Positions 48,664 through 59,691 of a stretch of DNA of 64,000 nucleotides are shown in pieces. The notes below the pieces were generated by a model, which saw only the letters and a program-made list of their open reading frames with translations, ran no database searches and was not told the DNA's origin. Every line of letters starts with the position of its first letter. Within the stretch, counting starts at the first letter, position 1. Origin of the DNA: Mycolicibacterium grossiae (lineage in GTDB: Bacteria; Actinomycetota; Actinomycetes; Mycobacteriales; Mycobacteriaceae). Location of the stretch: contig NZ_CP043474.1 in the NCBI RefSeq assembly GCF_008329645.1, forward strand, positions 992,001 through 1,056,000, given 5' to 3'. A program made the position numbers and the translations under genes.

Positions 48664-49647
48664 TCAGGTGCTGGCGCGCACGATGAGGCGGGCGACGTCC
48701 GCGCCGTTCGGCTCGTGCACCGACGGGTAGCCGAGTTCGGTCATCATCGCCGCGACGGACACGTCGACGATGGTCGCGGCGTCGAACGCGACCGAGGTCA
48801 GCGGCGGTGCGGACACCGCGCCGAGCGCGGTCGCGTCGACGCCCATGACCGCCAGGTCCTCCGGGCAGCGCAGCCCCGCGGTGCGGATGCCGTGCAGGAC
48901 CACCAGGGCCACCTCGTCGGACTGGGCGCACACCGCGGTCACCCCGGCGTCGGTCCACCTGCGCACCACGTCGGCGGCGTCGGTGCCGTCGGTCGCCACT
49001 GCGGCCGTCGCGAGCGGTGGCAGGTCGTGCGCGGCGGCCGCTTCGGTCAGCCCGGCGAGCCAGTAGTCGCCCAGCGGGCGCAGCGTCGCGACGTCGGAGT
49101 AGGCGAAGGCCAGCTGCCGGTGTCCGCGCGCGACGAGGTGGTCGACCCGCATCGCGCCGATCAAGGTGTGCAGGGCGCCCATGGCGTGCAGCCGGGCGCT
49201 GCCGAGGTGGATCTGCGGCACCCCGGCCGCGGTCACGGCCGCCAGCGCCGGCCCGCCGAGGGGGAAGACGCTGGTCACCGCGATGGGGTTGAGGTCGGCG
49301 ACGGCGTCGACGACGTTGCGCCCGTCATCGGTCTCGAACTGCAGGGACAGCACGACGCCGTGCCGGGCCAGCGCCGTGGTCAGCCTGCTGCCGACCTCGA
49401 GCAGCAGCTCGCCCAGCGCGATCCGCGGGACGACGTAGAGCACGACGCCGCTGCCGCCGCGCGCGAGGTTGCGGGCGGCGAGGTTCGGTCGGTAGCCCAG
49501 CTGTTCGGCGGCCGCCCGCACGGCGGCGCGGGTCTGCGCCGAGATCGTCTGTCCGGACACGTCGTTGAGGACGTAGGTGACGGTGGCGGTGGAGACGTTG
49601 GCGAGGCGCGCGACGTCGGCTTTCGTCGGCCGAGCCTTCACTCCCAC
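48664..49647 (-). CDS. LacI-family transcriptional regulator
   Basis: 327 aa. N-terminal HTH and hinge: PTKADVARLANVSTATVTYVLNDVSGQTISAQTRAAVRAAAEQLGYRPN, followed by the periplasmic-binding-like sensor ending PPLTSVAFDAATIVDVSVAAMM. Such repressors respond to small carbon compounds. It is 100 bases upstream of the P450 pair and 18 bases after the MHS transporter stop, same strand; the transporter may be its target. Confidence 0.92.
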   Translation of the reverse strand: MGVKARPTKADVARLANVSTATVTYVLNDVSGQTISAQTRAAVRAAAEQLGYRPNLAARNLARGGSGVVLYVVPRIALGELLLEVGSRLTTALARHGVVLSLQFETDDGRNVVDAVADLNPIAVTSVFPLGGPALAAVTAAGVPQIHLGSARLHAMGALHTLIGAMRVDHLVARGHRQLAFAYSDVATLRPLGDYWLAGLTEAAAAHDLPPLATAAVATDGTDAADVVRRWTDAGVTAVCAQSDEVALVVLHGIRTAGLRCPEDLAVMGVDATALGAVSAPPLTSVAFDAATIVDVSVAAMMTELGYPSVHEPNGADVARLIVRAST

Positions 49648-49664
49648 CTGGTCATCGTGGCACG

Positions 49665-50960
49665 TCAGGACCGCAGGCGGGTGCCCGCGGTCTCGCGCAG
49701 GGTCAGGACGGTGAGCAGTGAGAGCGCGGCGGCGGACATCAGGTAGTACGCCGGGGCCAGTGCGCCGGTCTCACTGGTCAGCCACGTCACGACGTAGGGC
49801 GTGGTGCCGCCGAACCCGGCGACCGCGACGTTGTAGCCGACGGAGAAGCCGCTGTAGCGCACCCGGGTGCGGAAGAGTTCGACGCCCGCGGTGACGGCGG
49901 TCGACACGTAGACGGCCTCGATGGCGGCCAGGAGGCAGTGCGCGGTGATGGCCGCTGCGAGCGAGCCGGCGTTGAGCAGCAGGAACAACGGGTAGGCCGC
50001 GACCAGGAACAGCGCGGACCCGGCGATGAGCAGCGGTCGCCGCCCGACCCGGTCGGAGAGTGCGGCCAGCGGCAGGATGAGCACGAGCGCCACCAGGCTG
50101 GCGAGCGTGATCGACAGGAACGACGCGGTCTTCGAGTAGTCCAAGGTGCGGATGAGGTAGGTCGGCAGGAACGTGAACACCACGTAGTAGCCGACGTTGA
50201 AGATCAGGAACAGCCCGATCACCTGCAGGATGAGCGTCCAGGAGGTGGTGACGGCCTCGCGCAGCGGTCGGTGGGACACGTCGTCGTCGTGGCTGAGCCG
50301 GGTGAATTCGGGGGTGTCCTCGAGACGCAGCCGGATGTAGAGCCCGACCAGGCCGAGCGGCGCGGCCAGCAGGAACGGGATGCGCCAACCGTAGGAGTCC
50401 ATCGCGGCGGCGGGCAGCGCGGCCTGCAGCACGGTGACCGTGATCGAGCCGAGCAGGAAGCCGACGACGCCCGACCACGCCATGAACGTGACGGTGAATC
50501 CGCGTCGCGCGTCGGTCGCGTACTCGGCGAGATAGACTGCGCCGCCGCCGTATTCACCGCCCGCCGAGAAGCCTTGCAGACAGCGGAAGAAGAGCAGCAG
50601 CAGCGGGGCGGCCACGCCGATCGCCGCGTAGGTGGGCAGCAGACCGATCGCCAACGTGGCGGCCGACATCAGCAGGATCACCACGGCCAGCACGCGTTGC
50701 CGCCCGATGCGGTCGCCGAGCGGGCCGAAGACGAATCCGCCGAGCGGCCGGGTGAAGAAGGCGGCGGCGAAGATCGCGAACGTGTTGAGCAGCGCGGCGG
50801 TGTCGTTGCCGGCGGGGAAGAACTTCGCGGCGATGTAGGTGGCGAGGAAGCCGTAGATCGCGAAGTCGAACCATTCCACGGCGTTGCCGATCGAGGCGCC
50901 GACGACGGCCCTGCGGACGTCGGATCGCGGTGTGGTCGAGGAGGTGGCGGTGTCGGACAA
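49665..50960 (-). CDS. MFS transporter of the metabolite:H+ symporter type
   Basis: 431 aa, twelve helices. [33 protein letters not shown] is the MHS signature; [15 protein letters not shown] and [14 protein letters not shown] are the two MFS loops. This group carries dicarboxylates, osmolytes or aromatic acids; the substrate cannot be fixed. TTG start 50960, with GGAG eight bases ahead; no ATG or GTG is closer. Confidence 0.9.
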   Translation of the reverse strand: MSDTATSSTTPRSDVRRAVVGASIGNAVEWFDFAIYGFLATYIAAKFFPAGNDTAALLNTFAIFAAAFFTRPLGGFVFGPLGDRIGRQRVLAVVILLMSAATLAIGLLPTYAAIGVAAPLLLLFFRCLQGFSAGGEYGGGAVYLAEYATDARRGFTVTFMAWSGVVGFLLGSITVTVLQAALPAAAMDSYGWRIPFLLAAPLGLVGLYIRLRLEDTPEFTRLSHDDDVSHRPLREAVTTSWTLILQVIGLFLIFNVGYYVVFTFLPTYLIRTLDYSKTASFLSITLASLVALVLILPLAALSDRVGRRPLLIAGSALFLVAAYPLFLLLNAGSLAAAITAHCLLAAIEAVYVSTAVTAGVELFRTRVRYSGFSVGYNVAVAGFGGTTPYVVTWLTSETGALAPAYYLMSAAALSLLTVLTLRETAGTRLRS

Positions 50961-51105
50961 CCCAACGGCTCCGTCGGTAGGAGGTGCTGTGCCGCAACAG
51001 GGTAGGCACAGTGCGCGCCACCCGGGTCCGGAACGCCGCTGAGCACAGCGCTTACCGGCGCACGGACGCCGCCGCGGCTCGGTCGGGGCGCGTAGCGTCG
51101 CTCGG

Positions 51106-51759
51106 GTGAGCACACTGAGCGATCCCCGGGTGGCCGCCGCGCTGCAGCGCATGTACGACGAGTCGCGCGAGCAGACGTCGACGCTGCGGGCCCGCTTCGA
51201 GGGCATGGACCTCGCGACGGCCACCCCGCAGGAGCGGGCCGACGCCCTGAGCGACGTGTACATGCCCGTCACCCCGGAGGCGGGCAGGTTGTTGTACGCG
51301 TTGGTGCGCGCGATACGCCCGACGACGGTGGTGGAGTTCGGCACGTCGCTGGGCCTGTCGGGCCTGCACCTGGCGGCGGCGGTGCGCGACAACGGCTTCG
51401 GCCGCGTCGTGACCACCGAACTCAGCTCGGCCAAGGTCGCTGCGGCGACCCGCACCTTCGCCGACGCCGGTCTAGACGACCTCGTCACGGTGCTCGAAGG
51501 CGATGCCACCCAGACCCTGGCCGACGTCGAGGGACCCGTCGGCGTGGTGCTGCTCGATGGCTGGAAGGAGCTGTACCTGCCCGTGCTCCGGCTGCTGGAG
51601 CCGAGGCTGGCGCCGGGAGCACTCGTCGTCGCGGACAACACCGGCATGCCCGAGCTGCGGCCCTATCTGGACTACGTGCGCGCCCCCGGCAACGGCTACG
51701 TCAGCGTCGACTTCCCGGCTCGGGAGTCGGACGCCATGGAGATCAGCTGCCGGGTCTAG
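51106..51759 (+). CDS. O-methyltransferase (class I)
   Basis: 217 aa. [39 protein letters not shown] is the SAM motif, and [39 protein letters not shown] is the catechol O-methyltransferase-like metal/acceptor segment. Acceptor unknown. GTG start. Divergent from the transporter, convergent with the SRPBCC gene. Confidence 0.88.
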   Translation: MSTLSDPRVAAALQRMYDESREQTSTLRARFEGMDLATATPQERADALSDVYMPVTPEAGRLLYALVRAIRPTTVVEFGTSLGLSGLHLAAAVRDNGFGRVVTTELSSAKVAAATRTFADAGLDDLVTVLEGDATQTLADVEGPVGVVLLDGWKELYLPVLRLLEPRLAPGALVVADNTGMPELRPYLDYVRAPGNGYVSVDFPARESDAMEISCRV

Positions 51760-51771
51760 GCATGCCCTGAT

Positions 51772-52209
51772 TCAGGTCTTCGCCGTCAGCGCCGCGAGGT
51801 TCTTCACCGACCGCTGGACGTCGGAGCGCAGCACGCGCGCCGTCAGCGCGCCGACCGGCCCGCTCAACAGGCCGCCGCCGAACTCGGCGAGCACGTGGAA
51901 CTTCGTACCGGAGGACTCCGGGGTGACGGTCATGTCCAGCGCGATGCGGACGCCGCCGAAGCCGGTGCCCTCCATCGCGATGTGGCGGGGCTCGTCGTAC
52001 TCGGTGACGATCCAGTGGATCGTGTTGCGGAAGCCCTTCACCTTGATGCACGACGACACGGCCGTGCCCTTCTCGATGACGTCGGGGACCGGGCTGCGCC
52101 AGCCGCCGAAGATGGTCAGCCACTCGTCGAACCTGCCCAGATTCGACGCCATGGCCCACGCTTCCTCCGGCGAGAGCTGCGAGGACACCGACACGTCTAC
52201 CTTCGCCAT
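51772..52209 (-). CDS. SRPBCC protein, Rv0910-like
   Basis: 145 aa from ATG 52209 (MAKVDVSV). It resembles Rv0910 of M. tuberculosis, which has been listed as a toxin of an unusual toxin-antitoxin pair; LSPEEAWAMASNLGRFDEWLTIFGGWRSPVPDVIEKGT and the C-terminal GPVGALTARVLRSDVQRSVKNLAAL fit. No partner antitoxin gene is adjacent, so a toxin role is doubtful. ATG 52215 is an alternative. Confidence 0.8.
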   Translation of the reverse strand: MAKVDVSVSSQLSPEEAWAMASNLGRFDEWLTIFGGWRSPVPDVIEKGTAVSSCIKVKGFRNTIHWIVTEYDEPRHIAMEGTGFGGVRIALDMTVTPESSGTKFHVLAEFGGGLLSGPVGALTARVLRSDVQRSVKNLAALTAKT

Positions 52210-52240
52210 GCCCATCCCTGTACCCACCTCGGGAGGCGTT

Positions 52241-53863
<1,623 letters not shown>

Positions 53864-53864
53864 G

Positions 53865-54731
53865 TCAGCCGATGCCGGCCAGCAACCCGTCCGTGCGCAG
53901 CCAGATGAGTACCAGGAACGCCACGAGGACGACCACCGTGGTGGCGCCCTGGACGAGGTTGCGCCGGTCGCGCGGAGCGTAGGCGTAGGCGCCGCCGACG
54001 ACGGCTCCGGTGATCAGCCCGCCGACGTGGCCCTGCCAGCTGATGGCGCCGGTGCCCACCGCGGGGCCGACGAACGTGATGACGAGGTTGAGGACGATCA
54101 GCCCGACGACCCACTTGACGTCGACGTTCAGTCGGCGGGCGAGGGCGAACGTCGCGCCGAACAGTCCGAAGATGGCGCCCGACGCGCCGGCGGTGGCCGC
54201 GTTCATGGGCGACAGCAGGTAGACTAGCACCGAGCCGCCGATGGCACTCAGCAGGTAGAGCGACGTGAAGCGCAGCCGGCCGAGCCACTCCTCGAGTTGC
54301 GGGCCGATCACCCACAGCGCCCACATGTTGAAGAGCAGGTGGACGATTCCGTAATGCAGGAATGCCGACGTGACCAGGCGGTAGTACTCGTCGTAGTAGG
54401 CGACGGCGGGGCTCCACAGCACCAGCCGGGACTCCAGCGCCGATGACGCCGACTGCAGGGCGAACATCGCGACGTTGACCGCGATGAGCGCGTAGGTGAC
54501 CAGCGGCTTGCCGTCGTAGCGGCGGCCGCCGAAGGCGGTGGTCGGTTGCCGCACGGCACGCGCAGCCTCGCCGACGCACTCGACGCACTGGTGTCCGACG
54601 GGCGCCGTCCGCATGCAGTCGCCGCAGATGTAGCGCCCACAGCGCGTGCACTGCACGTACGTCGCCCGGCCCGGGTGGCGGTAGCAGCTCGGCGGGGCAC
54701 CCTGCGGGGCAGGCGGGTACTGATGCGTCAC
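53865..54731 (-). CDS. Rhomboid serine protease with zinc-ribbon N-terminus
   Basis: 288 aa. The N-terminal PSCYRHPGRATYVQCTRCGRYICGDCMRTAPVGHQCVECV is a B-box-like zinc finger, followed by six helices. Catalytic Ser is in ATAGASGAIFGLFG and His in WQGHVGGLITGAVVG; HYGIVHLLFNMWAL is the family N-terminal signature. It cleaves membrane proteins within the bilayer. It resembles Rv0110. GTG start 54731. Confidence 0.93.
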   Translation of the reverse strand: MTHQYPPAPQGAPPSCYRHPGRATYVQCTRCGRYICGDCMRTAPVGHQCVECVGEAARAVRQPTTAFGGRRYDGKPLVTYALIAVNVAMFALQSASSALESRLVLWSPAVAYYDEYYRLVTSAFLHYGIVHLLFNMWALWVIGPQLEEWLGRLRFTSLYLLSAIGGSVLVYLLSPMNAATAGASGAIFGLFGATFALARRLNVDVKWVVGLIVLNLVITFVGPAVGTGAISWQGHVGGLITGAVVGGAYAYAPRDRRNLVQGATTVVVLVAFLVLIWLRTDGLLAGIG

Positions 54732-54801
54732 GTCTCCACTCTTCCAGAACGCGCGCGGACGCTCGACCGGCCGCGCCCGCCGGGCCGGCGCGGGGGCTGG
54801 T

Positions 54802-55596
54802 TCAGCAGCGCCACAACGCTTCCTGCTGCGTGCTGGCGACCAGCACGTCGGCGGTGGTGTAGAGCGAGCCGGCCACCAGCCCGCGGGCGTCACCGTGCGC
54901 GAGCGGGCGCACCTCGTAGCGGTGCCACTGGTGTGGGTCGAAGGGCCGGTGAAACCACACCGCGTGGTCGAGGCTGGCCGCGTATCCCGCGTCCGGTCCC
55001 ATCGGCATGCCCGGCGGTCGCGCCACCGGTACGGGACCGAAGTCGGACATGAACGTCAGCATGCACGCACGGATCAGCGGATCGTCCTCGATGGGCTCCC
55101 GCGTCCGGATCCAGAACGGCGGCACCGCGAACACCGAGTCGTCGCCCGGCGTCACGCGGATGTCGAAGCGCTCCGCGAACCCGAGGTTCGGCGACTTGGG
55201 CATCGCCTCCTCGAACGTCACCGCGGGCAGGACCGGCGGCTGCCACTCGGCGGACTCCTCGCGCCGGTGGAACGACGCGATCATCTCGAGGATCACCTTG
55301 CCGTGCTGCACGGCCGTCACGCGGCGGGTGTCGAACGACCGACCGTCGCGGGTGCGTTCGACGTGCAGTTCGACCTCGACGCCGTAGGACCCGCCGCGGA
55401 CGAAGTAGAGGTGCAGCGACTGCGGCAGCTTGTCCGGGTCCGCGGTGGTGCCGGCCGCCGCCAGCGACTGTGCGGCGATCAGGCCGCCGAACAGCCGTTC
55501 GCCCGGACCGCTGCGCGGGTTGGGGGCGACGAACACGTCGCCGCGCCGCTCGAAGGTGAGCAGGCGCGCGATCCAGCTGTTCTTGACACGTGTCAT
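54802..55596 (-). CDS. Acyl-CoA thioesterase II (TesB-like)
   Basis: 264 aa double-hotdog thioesterase. RLFGGLIAAQSLAAAG, LHLYFVRGGSYGVEVELHVERTRDGRSFDTRRVTAVQHGKVILEMIASFH and the C-terminal ASLDHAVWFHRPFDPHQWHRYEV are the TesB blocks with the catalytic Asp (LDHA). It hydrolyses medium or long acyl-CoA in the cytoplasm. It precedes the rhomboid gene and follows a lipase-like gene by 12 bases. Confidence 0.92.
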   Translation of the reverse strand: MTRVKNSWIARLLTFERRGDVFVAPNPRSGPGERLFGGLIAAQSLAAAGTTADPDKLPQSLHLYFVRGGSYGVEVELHVERTRDGRSFDTRRVTAVQHGKVILEMIASFHRREESAEWQPPVLPAVTFEEAMPKSPNLGFAERFDIRVTPGDDSVFAVPPFWIRTREPIEDDPLIRACMLTFMSDFGPVPVARPPGMPMGPDAGYAASLDHAVWFHRPFDPHQWHRYEVRPLAHGDARGLVAGSLYTTADVLVASTQQEALWRC

Positions 55597-55608
55597 GACA
55601 GGGTGACC

Positions 55609-56793
55609 CTAGCCCTGGCCGTGGGAGCGCAGCCACGCCGCCGTCAGTTGGCGGTAGGTCTGCTGCCCGATGGTGCCCTCCCGGCCGTCGAAGACGTGGT
55701 CCGCGTACGGGATCGTCACCGCCTCGACGCCGACACCGGCGTCGCGCGCCCGGTCGACGAAGGCGAGGGCGCCGTCGATGGGTACCAGGTGGTCGACGGC
55801 ACCGAGCACCAGCAGCGTCGGTGGCGCGGACGGGCCGAGGTGCGTGGCCGACGCCACGGCGGCATACCGCTCGGGGTACTGGTCCGGCGGCCCGCCGATG
55901 TAGGCGGTCGCCAGGTCGCGCCCGGACTGCCCGAAGACGGGATCGGTGTTGGCGTAGACCCGCGCCGGGTCCACCGCGGGGTAGAGCACCGAGACCGCCC
56001 CGACCCGCGGCGGAGCGCCCCCGCACGACGGGCGCAGCGTGCCGCCCGCCGTCGCATAGGCGACGTTGATGGCCAGGTTGCCGCCCGCCGAGTCGCCCGT
56101 CAGCGACAGCCGCGACGCGTCGCCGCCGTACCGTCCGGCGTTCGCGGCGACCCACGTCAGCGCGCAACCGATCTGGCCGGGCACGACGTCCCAGAGGTGC
56201 CGGTCGGCCGACGACAGCGCGTAGTCCACCGACACCACCAGCCAGCCCTGGTCGGCGAACCAGCGCAGGTCGGTGCGGTGCGCGCTGCGGTCACCGGCCA
56301 CCCAGCCGCCGCCGTGGATGAAGACCAGCACCGGCGCCGGACCGCCCCGGCGCGGCCGGTAGACGTCCAGGGCCAGGGGCTCGTCGTCGAACTCGGTGTA
56401 GACCGCGGTGTCGTCGGGCGTCACGGCCGCCACCGCGGCGGCGTCGAACACGCGCAGCGTCTCGACGAGGTCGACGTCGACACCGGCGGCGCTCGCCGCG
56501 CCGACCTGACGGGCGACGATGAAGGACCCGCCCGCCACGGTGAGCGCGGCGATCACGGTCAGCGCGAGGAACAGCCGCTGCCGGTGCAGCCACCACATGA
56601 CGAGCGCAACGAGTCCCGCCGACGCGGCGGCCAGCACGACCACCGACAGCACCGGCGCCACGAAGCCGACGGCGACGCCCACGACGGGCACGCGGGGCAG
56701 CAGCGACCCCGCGACAGCGGCGGCGAGGCCCAGCACCGCCACCGTCAGCCCGACGCGGCCCAGCCACGCCGCCACCCGCGCGGGGGCGTTCAT
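55609..56793 (-). CDS. Membrane-anchored alpha/beta hydrolase (HSL/lipase type)
   Basis: 394 aa. About three or four N-terminal helices (VGLTVAVLGLAAAVAGSLL; LSVVVLAAASAGLVALVMW; LFLALTVIAALTVAGGSF) precede the hydrolase domain. HGGGW oxyanion motif, GDSAGG nucleophile, and terminal DH (YADHVFDGREG) form the active site, which should face outside. Likely esterase or lipase; substrate unknown. It ends 12 bases before tesB. Confidence 0.86.
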   Translation of the reverse strand: MNAPARVAAWLGRVGLTVAVLGLAAAVAGSLLPRVPVVGVAVGFVAPVLSVVVLAAASAGLVALVMWWLHRQRLFLALTVIAALTVAGGSFIVARQVGAASAAGVDVDLVETLRVFDAAAVAAVTPDDTAVYTEFDDEPLALDVYRPRRGGPAPVLVFIHGGGWVAGDRSAHRTDLRWFADQGWLVVSVDYALSSADRHLWDVVPGQIGCALTWVAANAGRYGGDASRLSLTGDSAGGNLAINVAYATAGGTLRPSCGGAPPRVGAVSVLYPAVDPARVYANTDPVFGQSGRDLATAYIGGPPDQYPERYAAVASATHLGPSAPPTLLVLGAVDHLVPIDGALAFVDRARDAGVGVEAVTIPYADHVFDGREGTIGQQTYRQLTAAWLRSHGQG

Positions 56794-56797
56794 CGCC

Positions 56798-57271
56798 TCA
56801 GCCGCTTGCGGGGTGAGCGGTCTCCCGCTCGGCGGCCCGGACCAGCCGCGCGGAGAGTGCGACGATGGCGCCGCGCAGCGCAGCCCGCATGACCGGGCCG
56901 GTGCCGGGCACGCCCTCGGTGAACCACCCGCGCCAGCGCAGGTCCGTGCCGCCCGCCGCGTTGGGGGTGAAGGTCGCCTCGCCGTGGTAGCCGACGGCGG
57001 GCGTGCGCGGCGAGATCAACTCGTAGACGTGCCGCCGGTCCTGCTCGTAGGCGACGGTCTGCTCGAGCATCAGCAGCGGCCACATGCCGACCTTGCGCAC
57101 CGCGCCGATGCCGGCCTCCTCGGGGTGTCCGGTGGCGTGCCACGACGACTGGAACACCACCGGCTTGGCCCACGTCGCCCAGCCCGGGGCGTCGGTCTCC
57201 AGCCGGAACAGCGTCGCGGGCGGCGCGGTGCTGGTGCGGTTGACCTCGAAGGTGAAGGTGCGGCCGGTCAT
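56798..57271 (-). CDS. SRPBCC (MxaD-like) protein
   Basis: 157 aa. TFTFEVNRTSTAPPATLFRLETDAPGWATWAKPVVFQSSWHATG and a C-terminal helix GPVMRAALRGAIVALSARLVRAAERE give the helix-grip pattern. Common mycobacterial hydrophobic-ligand protein with no known role. Four bases upstream of the hydrolase start on the same strand, so cotranscribed. Confidence 0.8.
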   Translation of the reverse strand: MTGRTFTFEVNRTSTAPPATLFRLETDAPGWATWAKPVVFQSSWHATGHPEEAGIGAVRKVGMWPLLMLEQTVAYEQDRRHVYELISPRTPAVGYHGEATFTPNAAGGTDLRWRGWFTEGVPGTGPVMRAALRGAIVALSARLVRAAERETAHPASG

Positions 57272-57344
57272 GGGCCGAAGGCTACCCGGCGGTGGCCGGC
57301 GCGGGCGGGCTCGCGCGGAGTCCCGTCGGTTGTCGGCGGGAACG

Positions 57345-58316
57345 TTACGGGAGGTCCGGCCTGCCCGTCGACTGACTCGGCTCACCGCGGTCCGGGCCAT
57401 GGCGCTGCGACGAGCCCGCGTACTCCCCCGGCGTGACGCCGAAGCGGGTCCGGAAGCCATCGATGAAGTGCGACGCACTCGAATACCCCACGCGGTGCGC
57501 CACGTCGGCCACGCCGAGCGCGCCCTCGACGAGCAGTTCGCGGGCACGGTTCAGGCGCGCGTCCCGGACGTACTGATACGGCGGCAGCCCGGTGGCGTCG
57601 CGGAACGCGCGGCTGAAGGCCGACGAACTCAGGCCGACCTGAGCGGCCAGGGTCGCCACGGTCAGCGGTTCGGCGAGGTGCGTGTCGATGTACCAGAGTG
57701 CGGCGCCCACCGGGTTGCCGGCGGTCTGCCGCGCGGCGAAGTCGACCATTCGGGCGAACTGGTCGCGTTGCAGGACGCGGTAGACGAGTTCGCGGAAGTG
57801 CAACGGCGCGAGGACCCTTCGGTCCGACGGGGTCGACAGCGCCCGGAGGAAGCGCAGCACGGAGGCCAGCACCTCCTCGTCGACCGCCGAGACGACGCAC
57901 GTCGTCTCGGCGTTGACGGCGCCGGCGACCGGGCGGCGGCCGGCCGGCATCTGCTCGGCGATGCTGCGCACCGTCGACGGATCCACCTCGAGGACGAGGC
58001 ACATACACGGCCGTTCCGCCGAGGCCTCGAGGATCTCGCTCTGGAAACGCACGTGCCCACCGATCGCGAGATAGTGCAGGGCGTCGTAGACGTGCCGGCG
58101 GCCGCGCTCGACCACGGCCTTGCTGCCCTGCCCGACGATGCCAATCGACAGACCGCGGATCTCCTGCCACTGCGGACGCACGGGGCTGGTGTAGCGGTAG
58201 ATCGTCAGGCCCGGCCAGCCGCCGGGGTTGGGGCCGACTTGGCGTGCGAGCGCACGCAATTCACCGACGAGATCGTCGGCTGCCGATCGACGCTGAGCCG
58301 GCTCGGTGAGGCTCAC
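57345..58316 (-). CDS. AraC-family regulator
   Basis: 323 aa from GTG 58316. An AraC_N cupin-like sensor (GLTIYRYTSPVRPQWQEIRGLSIGIVGQGSKAVV) is followed by two C-terminal HTHs: LTVATLAAQVGLSSSAFSRAFRDATGLPPYQYVRDARLNRARELL and VADVAHRVGYSSASHFIDGFRTRFGVTPGEYA. It is divergent from the dehydrogenase operon over 284 bases carrying direct repeats and probably activates it. Frames upstream of the GTG contain only the repeat-derived DDGCC pattern and are non-coding. Confidence 0.9.
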   Translation of the reverse strand: MSLTEPAQRRSAADDLVGELRALARQVGPNPGGWPGLTIYRYTSPVRPQWQEIRGLSIGIVGQGSKAVVERGRRHVYDALHYLAIGGHVRFQSEILEASAERPCMCLVLEVDPSTVRSIAEQMPAGRRPVAGAVNAETTCVVSAVDEEVLASVLRFLRALSTPSDRRVLAPLHFRELVYRVLQRDQFARMVDFAARQTAGNPVGAALWYIDTHLAEPLTVATLAAQVGLSSSAFSRAFRDATGLPPYQYVRDARLNRARELLVEGALGVADVAHRVGYSSASHFIDGFRTRFGVTPGEYAGSSQRHGPDRGEPSQSTGRPDLP

Positions 58317-58482
58317 CGGAGCAGACCCCGCTCGCGACGGGGCGGGCGGGCGCCAGCCGTGCCGGGTCCGACCGAGTCGAGATGGGCATCGATCGAGCAG
58401 GAATGCGATACCGGCGACCGCGCCGATCGGTTTGGCTGTGAGCACCACGCGAGCGGCGTCGGCCACCGCACCACCGGCATCC

Positions 58483-58527
58483 CAACACCCGTCATCGCAA
58501 CACCCGTCATCGCAACACCCGTCATCT
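58483..58527. repeat. Three 15-base direct repeats in the AraC/ADH promoter
   Basis: CAACACCCGTCATCG occurs at 58483-58497, 58498-58512 and 58513-58527 (last base T in copy 3). It is in the divergent promoter of the AraC gene and the alcohol dehydrogenase operon. AraC-type proteins bind direct repeats, so these may be operator copies or a simple slippage product. Confidence 0.85.
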
Positions 58528-58600
58528 CGAACACCATGGTGCCGACACCCCCGCCCGTGACTGGTCGAGCTCACCATAACGACTTCTCGAGGAGTTGATC

Positions 58601-59671
58601 ATGCAGATGCGCGCCGCGCGCATGCACGGTTACGACCAACCGTTGCGCTTCGACGAGGTGCCCGTTCCCGACCCGGGCCGAGACGAGGTGCTGCTGAAGG
58701 TGTCCGCGACGGGCATGTGCCGCAGCGACTACCAACTCGTCGACGGCTACTTCCGGTCGGGCCTGCCCGTCGACCTACCCTTTATCCCCGGCCACGAGGT
58801 GGCCGGCACCATCGCCGCCGTCGGTTCCGATGTGCCTGCGGCAGCGGGCATCTCCGAGGGCGACCCCGTCGTAGTCAACCCGAACTGGGGTGACGGGACG
58901 TGCCGCCAGTGCCGTCGGGGCAACCAGCAGCTGTGCAGCAACGGGCGTCTCGTCGGCTTCGGTCCCAACGGTGGCTTTGCCGAGTACATGGTGGCCCCGT
59001 ACCGGCACGTGCTCTCCGTGGCGGGGCAGCCGGATTCGGATCCGCGTTACCTGGCACCGCTCACCGACGCGGGCATCACTCCCTACCGCGGCATGAAGAA
59101 GCTGCGTGACGCCGGGCTGCTCGGCGCCGGTCGGACCGTGGTCGTCAACGGGATCGGCGGCCTCGGTGGCTATGCGGTGCAGTACGCCCGACTGCTCGGC
59201 GCCGGCGCCACGGTGATCGGGTTTGCGCGCAGTGACGCCAAACTGGCGGTCGCGACCGAACACGGTGCCCACCACACGCTCAACGTGCGCGATGCGACCG
59301 TGGAGCAGGTCCGAGGTGCGCTCGAGGACATGACGGGACGTCCGGCCGTGGACGCGGTGCTCGACTGCGCCGGATCCGAGGAGTCGCTGGGCCTGGCCGC
59401 GGCGATCCTGGACACCGGCGGCGCCCTCTGCCAGGTCGGCCTCATGGGCGACCGCCTCGAACTGCCGTCGTTTCCCTTCGTCAGCGGCGAGAAGTCCTAC
59501 TTCGGCTCGTTCTGGGGCAATCTCGACGACCTGCAGGAGGTACTGACCCTCGCGAGTCAAGGCCAGATTCGGCATCAGGTGGTGCCGGTGGCGTTCGAGG
59601 ACGTCAACGACGCCCTAGAGGCGCTGGGCCGCGGCGACGTCGTGGGGCGTGCCGTCGTGGTGTTCGACTGA
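58601..59671 (+). CDS. Zinc-dependent alcohol dehydrogenase (MDR)
   Basis: 356 aa. Catalytic zinc ligands lie in TGMCRSDYQL and PGHEVAG; the structural-zinc loop GDGTCRQCRRGNQQLC has three cysteines with the first of four replaced. NAD site VVVNGIGGLGGYAVQYARLLGA. It oxidises an alcohol or reduces an aldehyde. GAGGAG is six bases before the ATG at 58601. First of three coupled genes. Confidence 0.9.
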   Translation: MQMRAARMHGYDQPLRFDEVPVPDPGRDEVLLKVSATGMCRSDYQLVDGYFRSGLPVDLPFIPGHEVAGTIAAVGSDVPAAAGISEGDPVVVNPNWGDGTCRQCRRGNQQLCSNGRLVGFGPNGGFAEYMVAPYRHVLSVAGQPDSDPRYLAPLTDAGITPYRGMKKLRDAGLLGAGRTVVVNGIGGLGGYAVQYARLLGAGATVIGFARSDAKLAVATEHGAHHTLNVRDATVEQVRGALEDMTGRPAVDAVLDCAGSEESLGLAAAILDTGGALCQVGLMGDRLELPSFPFVSGEKSYFGSFWGNLDDLQEVLTLASQGQIRHQVVPVAFEDVNDALEALGRGDVVGRAVVVFD

Positions 59672-59691
59672 TCGATCGAAGGAGTTCTCCC

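Noticed and set aside
51772..52209. Toxin-antitoxin pair
   Set aside because: The Rv0910-like SRPBCC protein has no adjacent antitoxin gene; flanking genes are a methyltransferase and an antigen 85-like enzyme.
58317..58577. N-terminal extension of the AraC gene with DDGCC repeats
   Set aside because: The repeated residues are only the translation of the 15-base DNA repeats; GTG 58316 begins normal AraC_N sequence.
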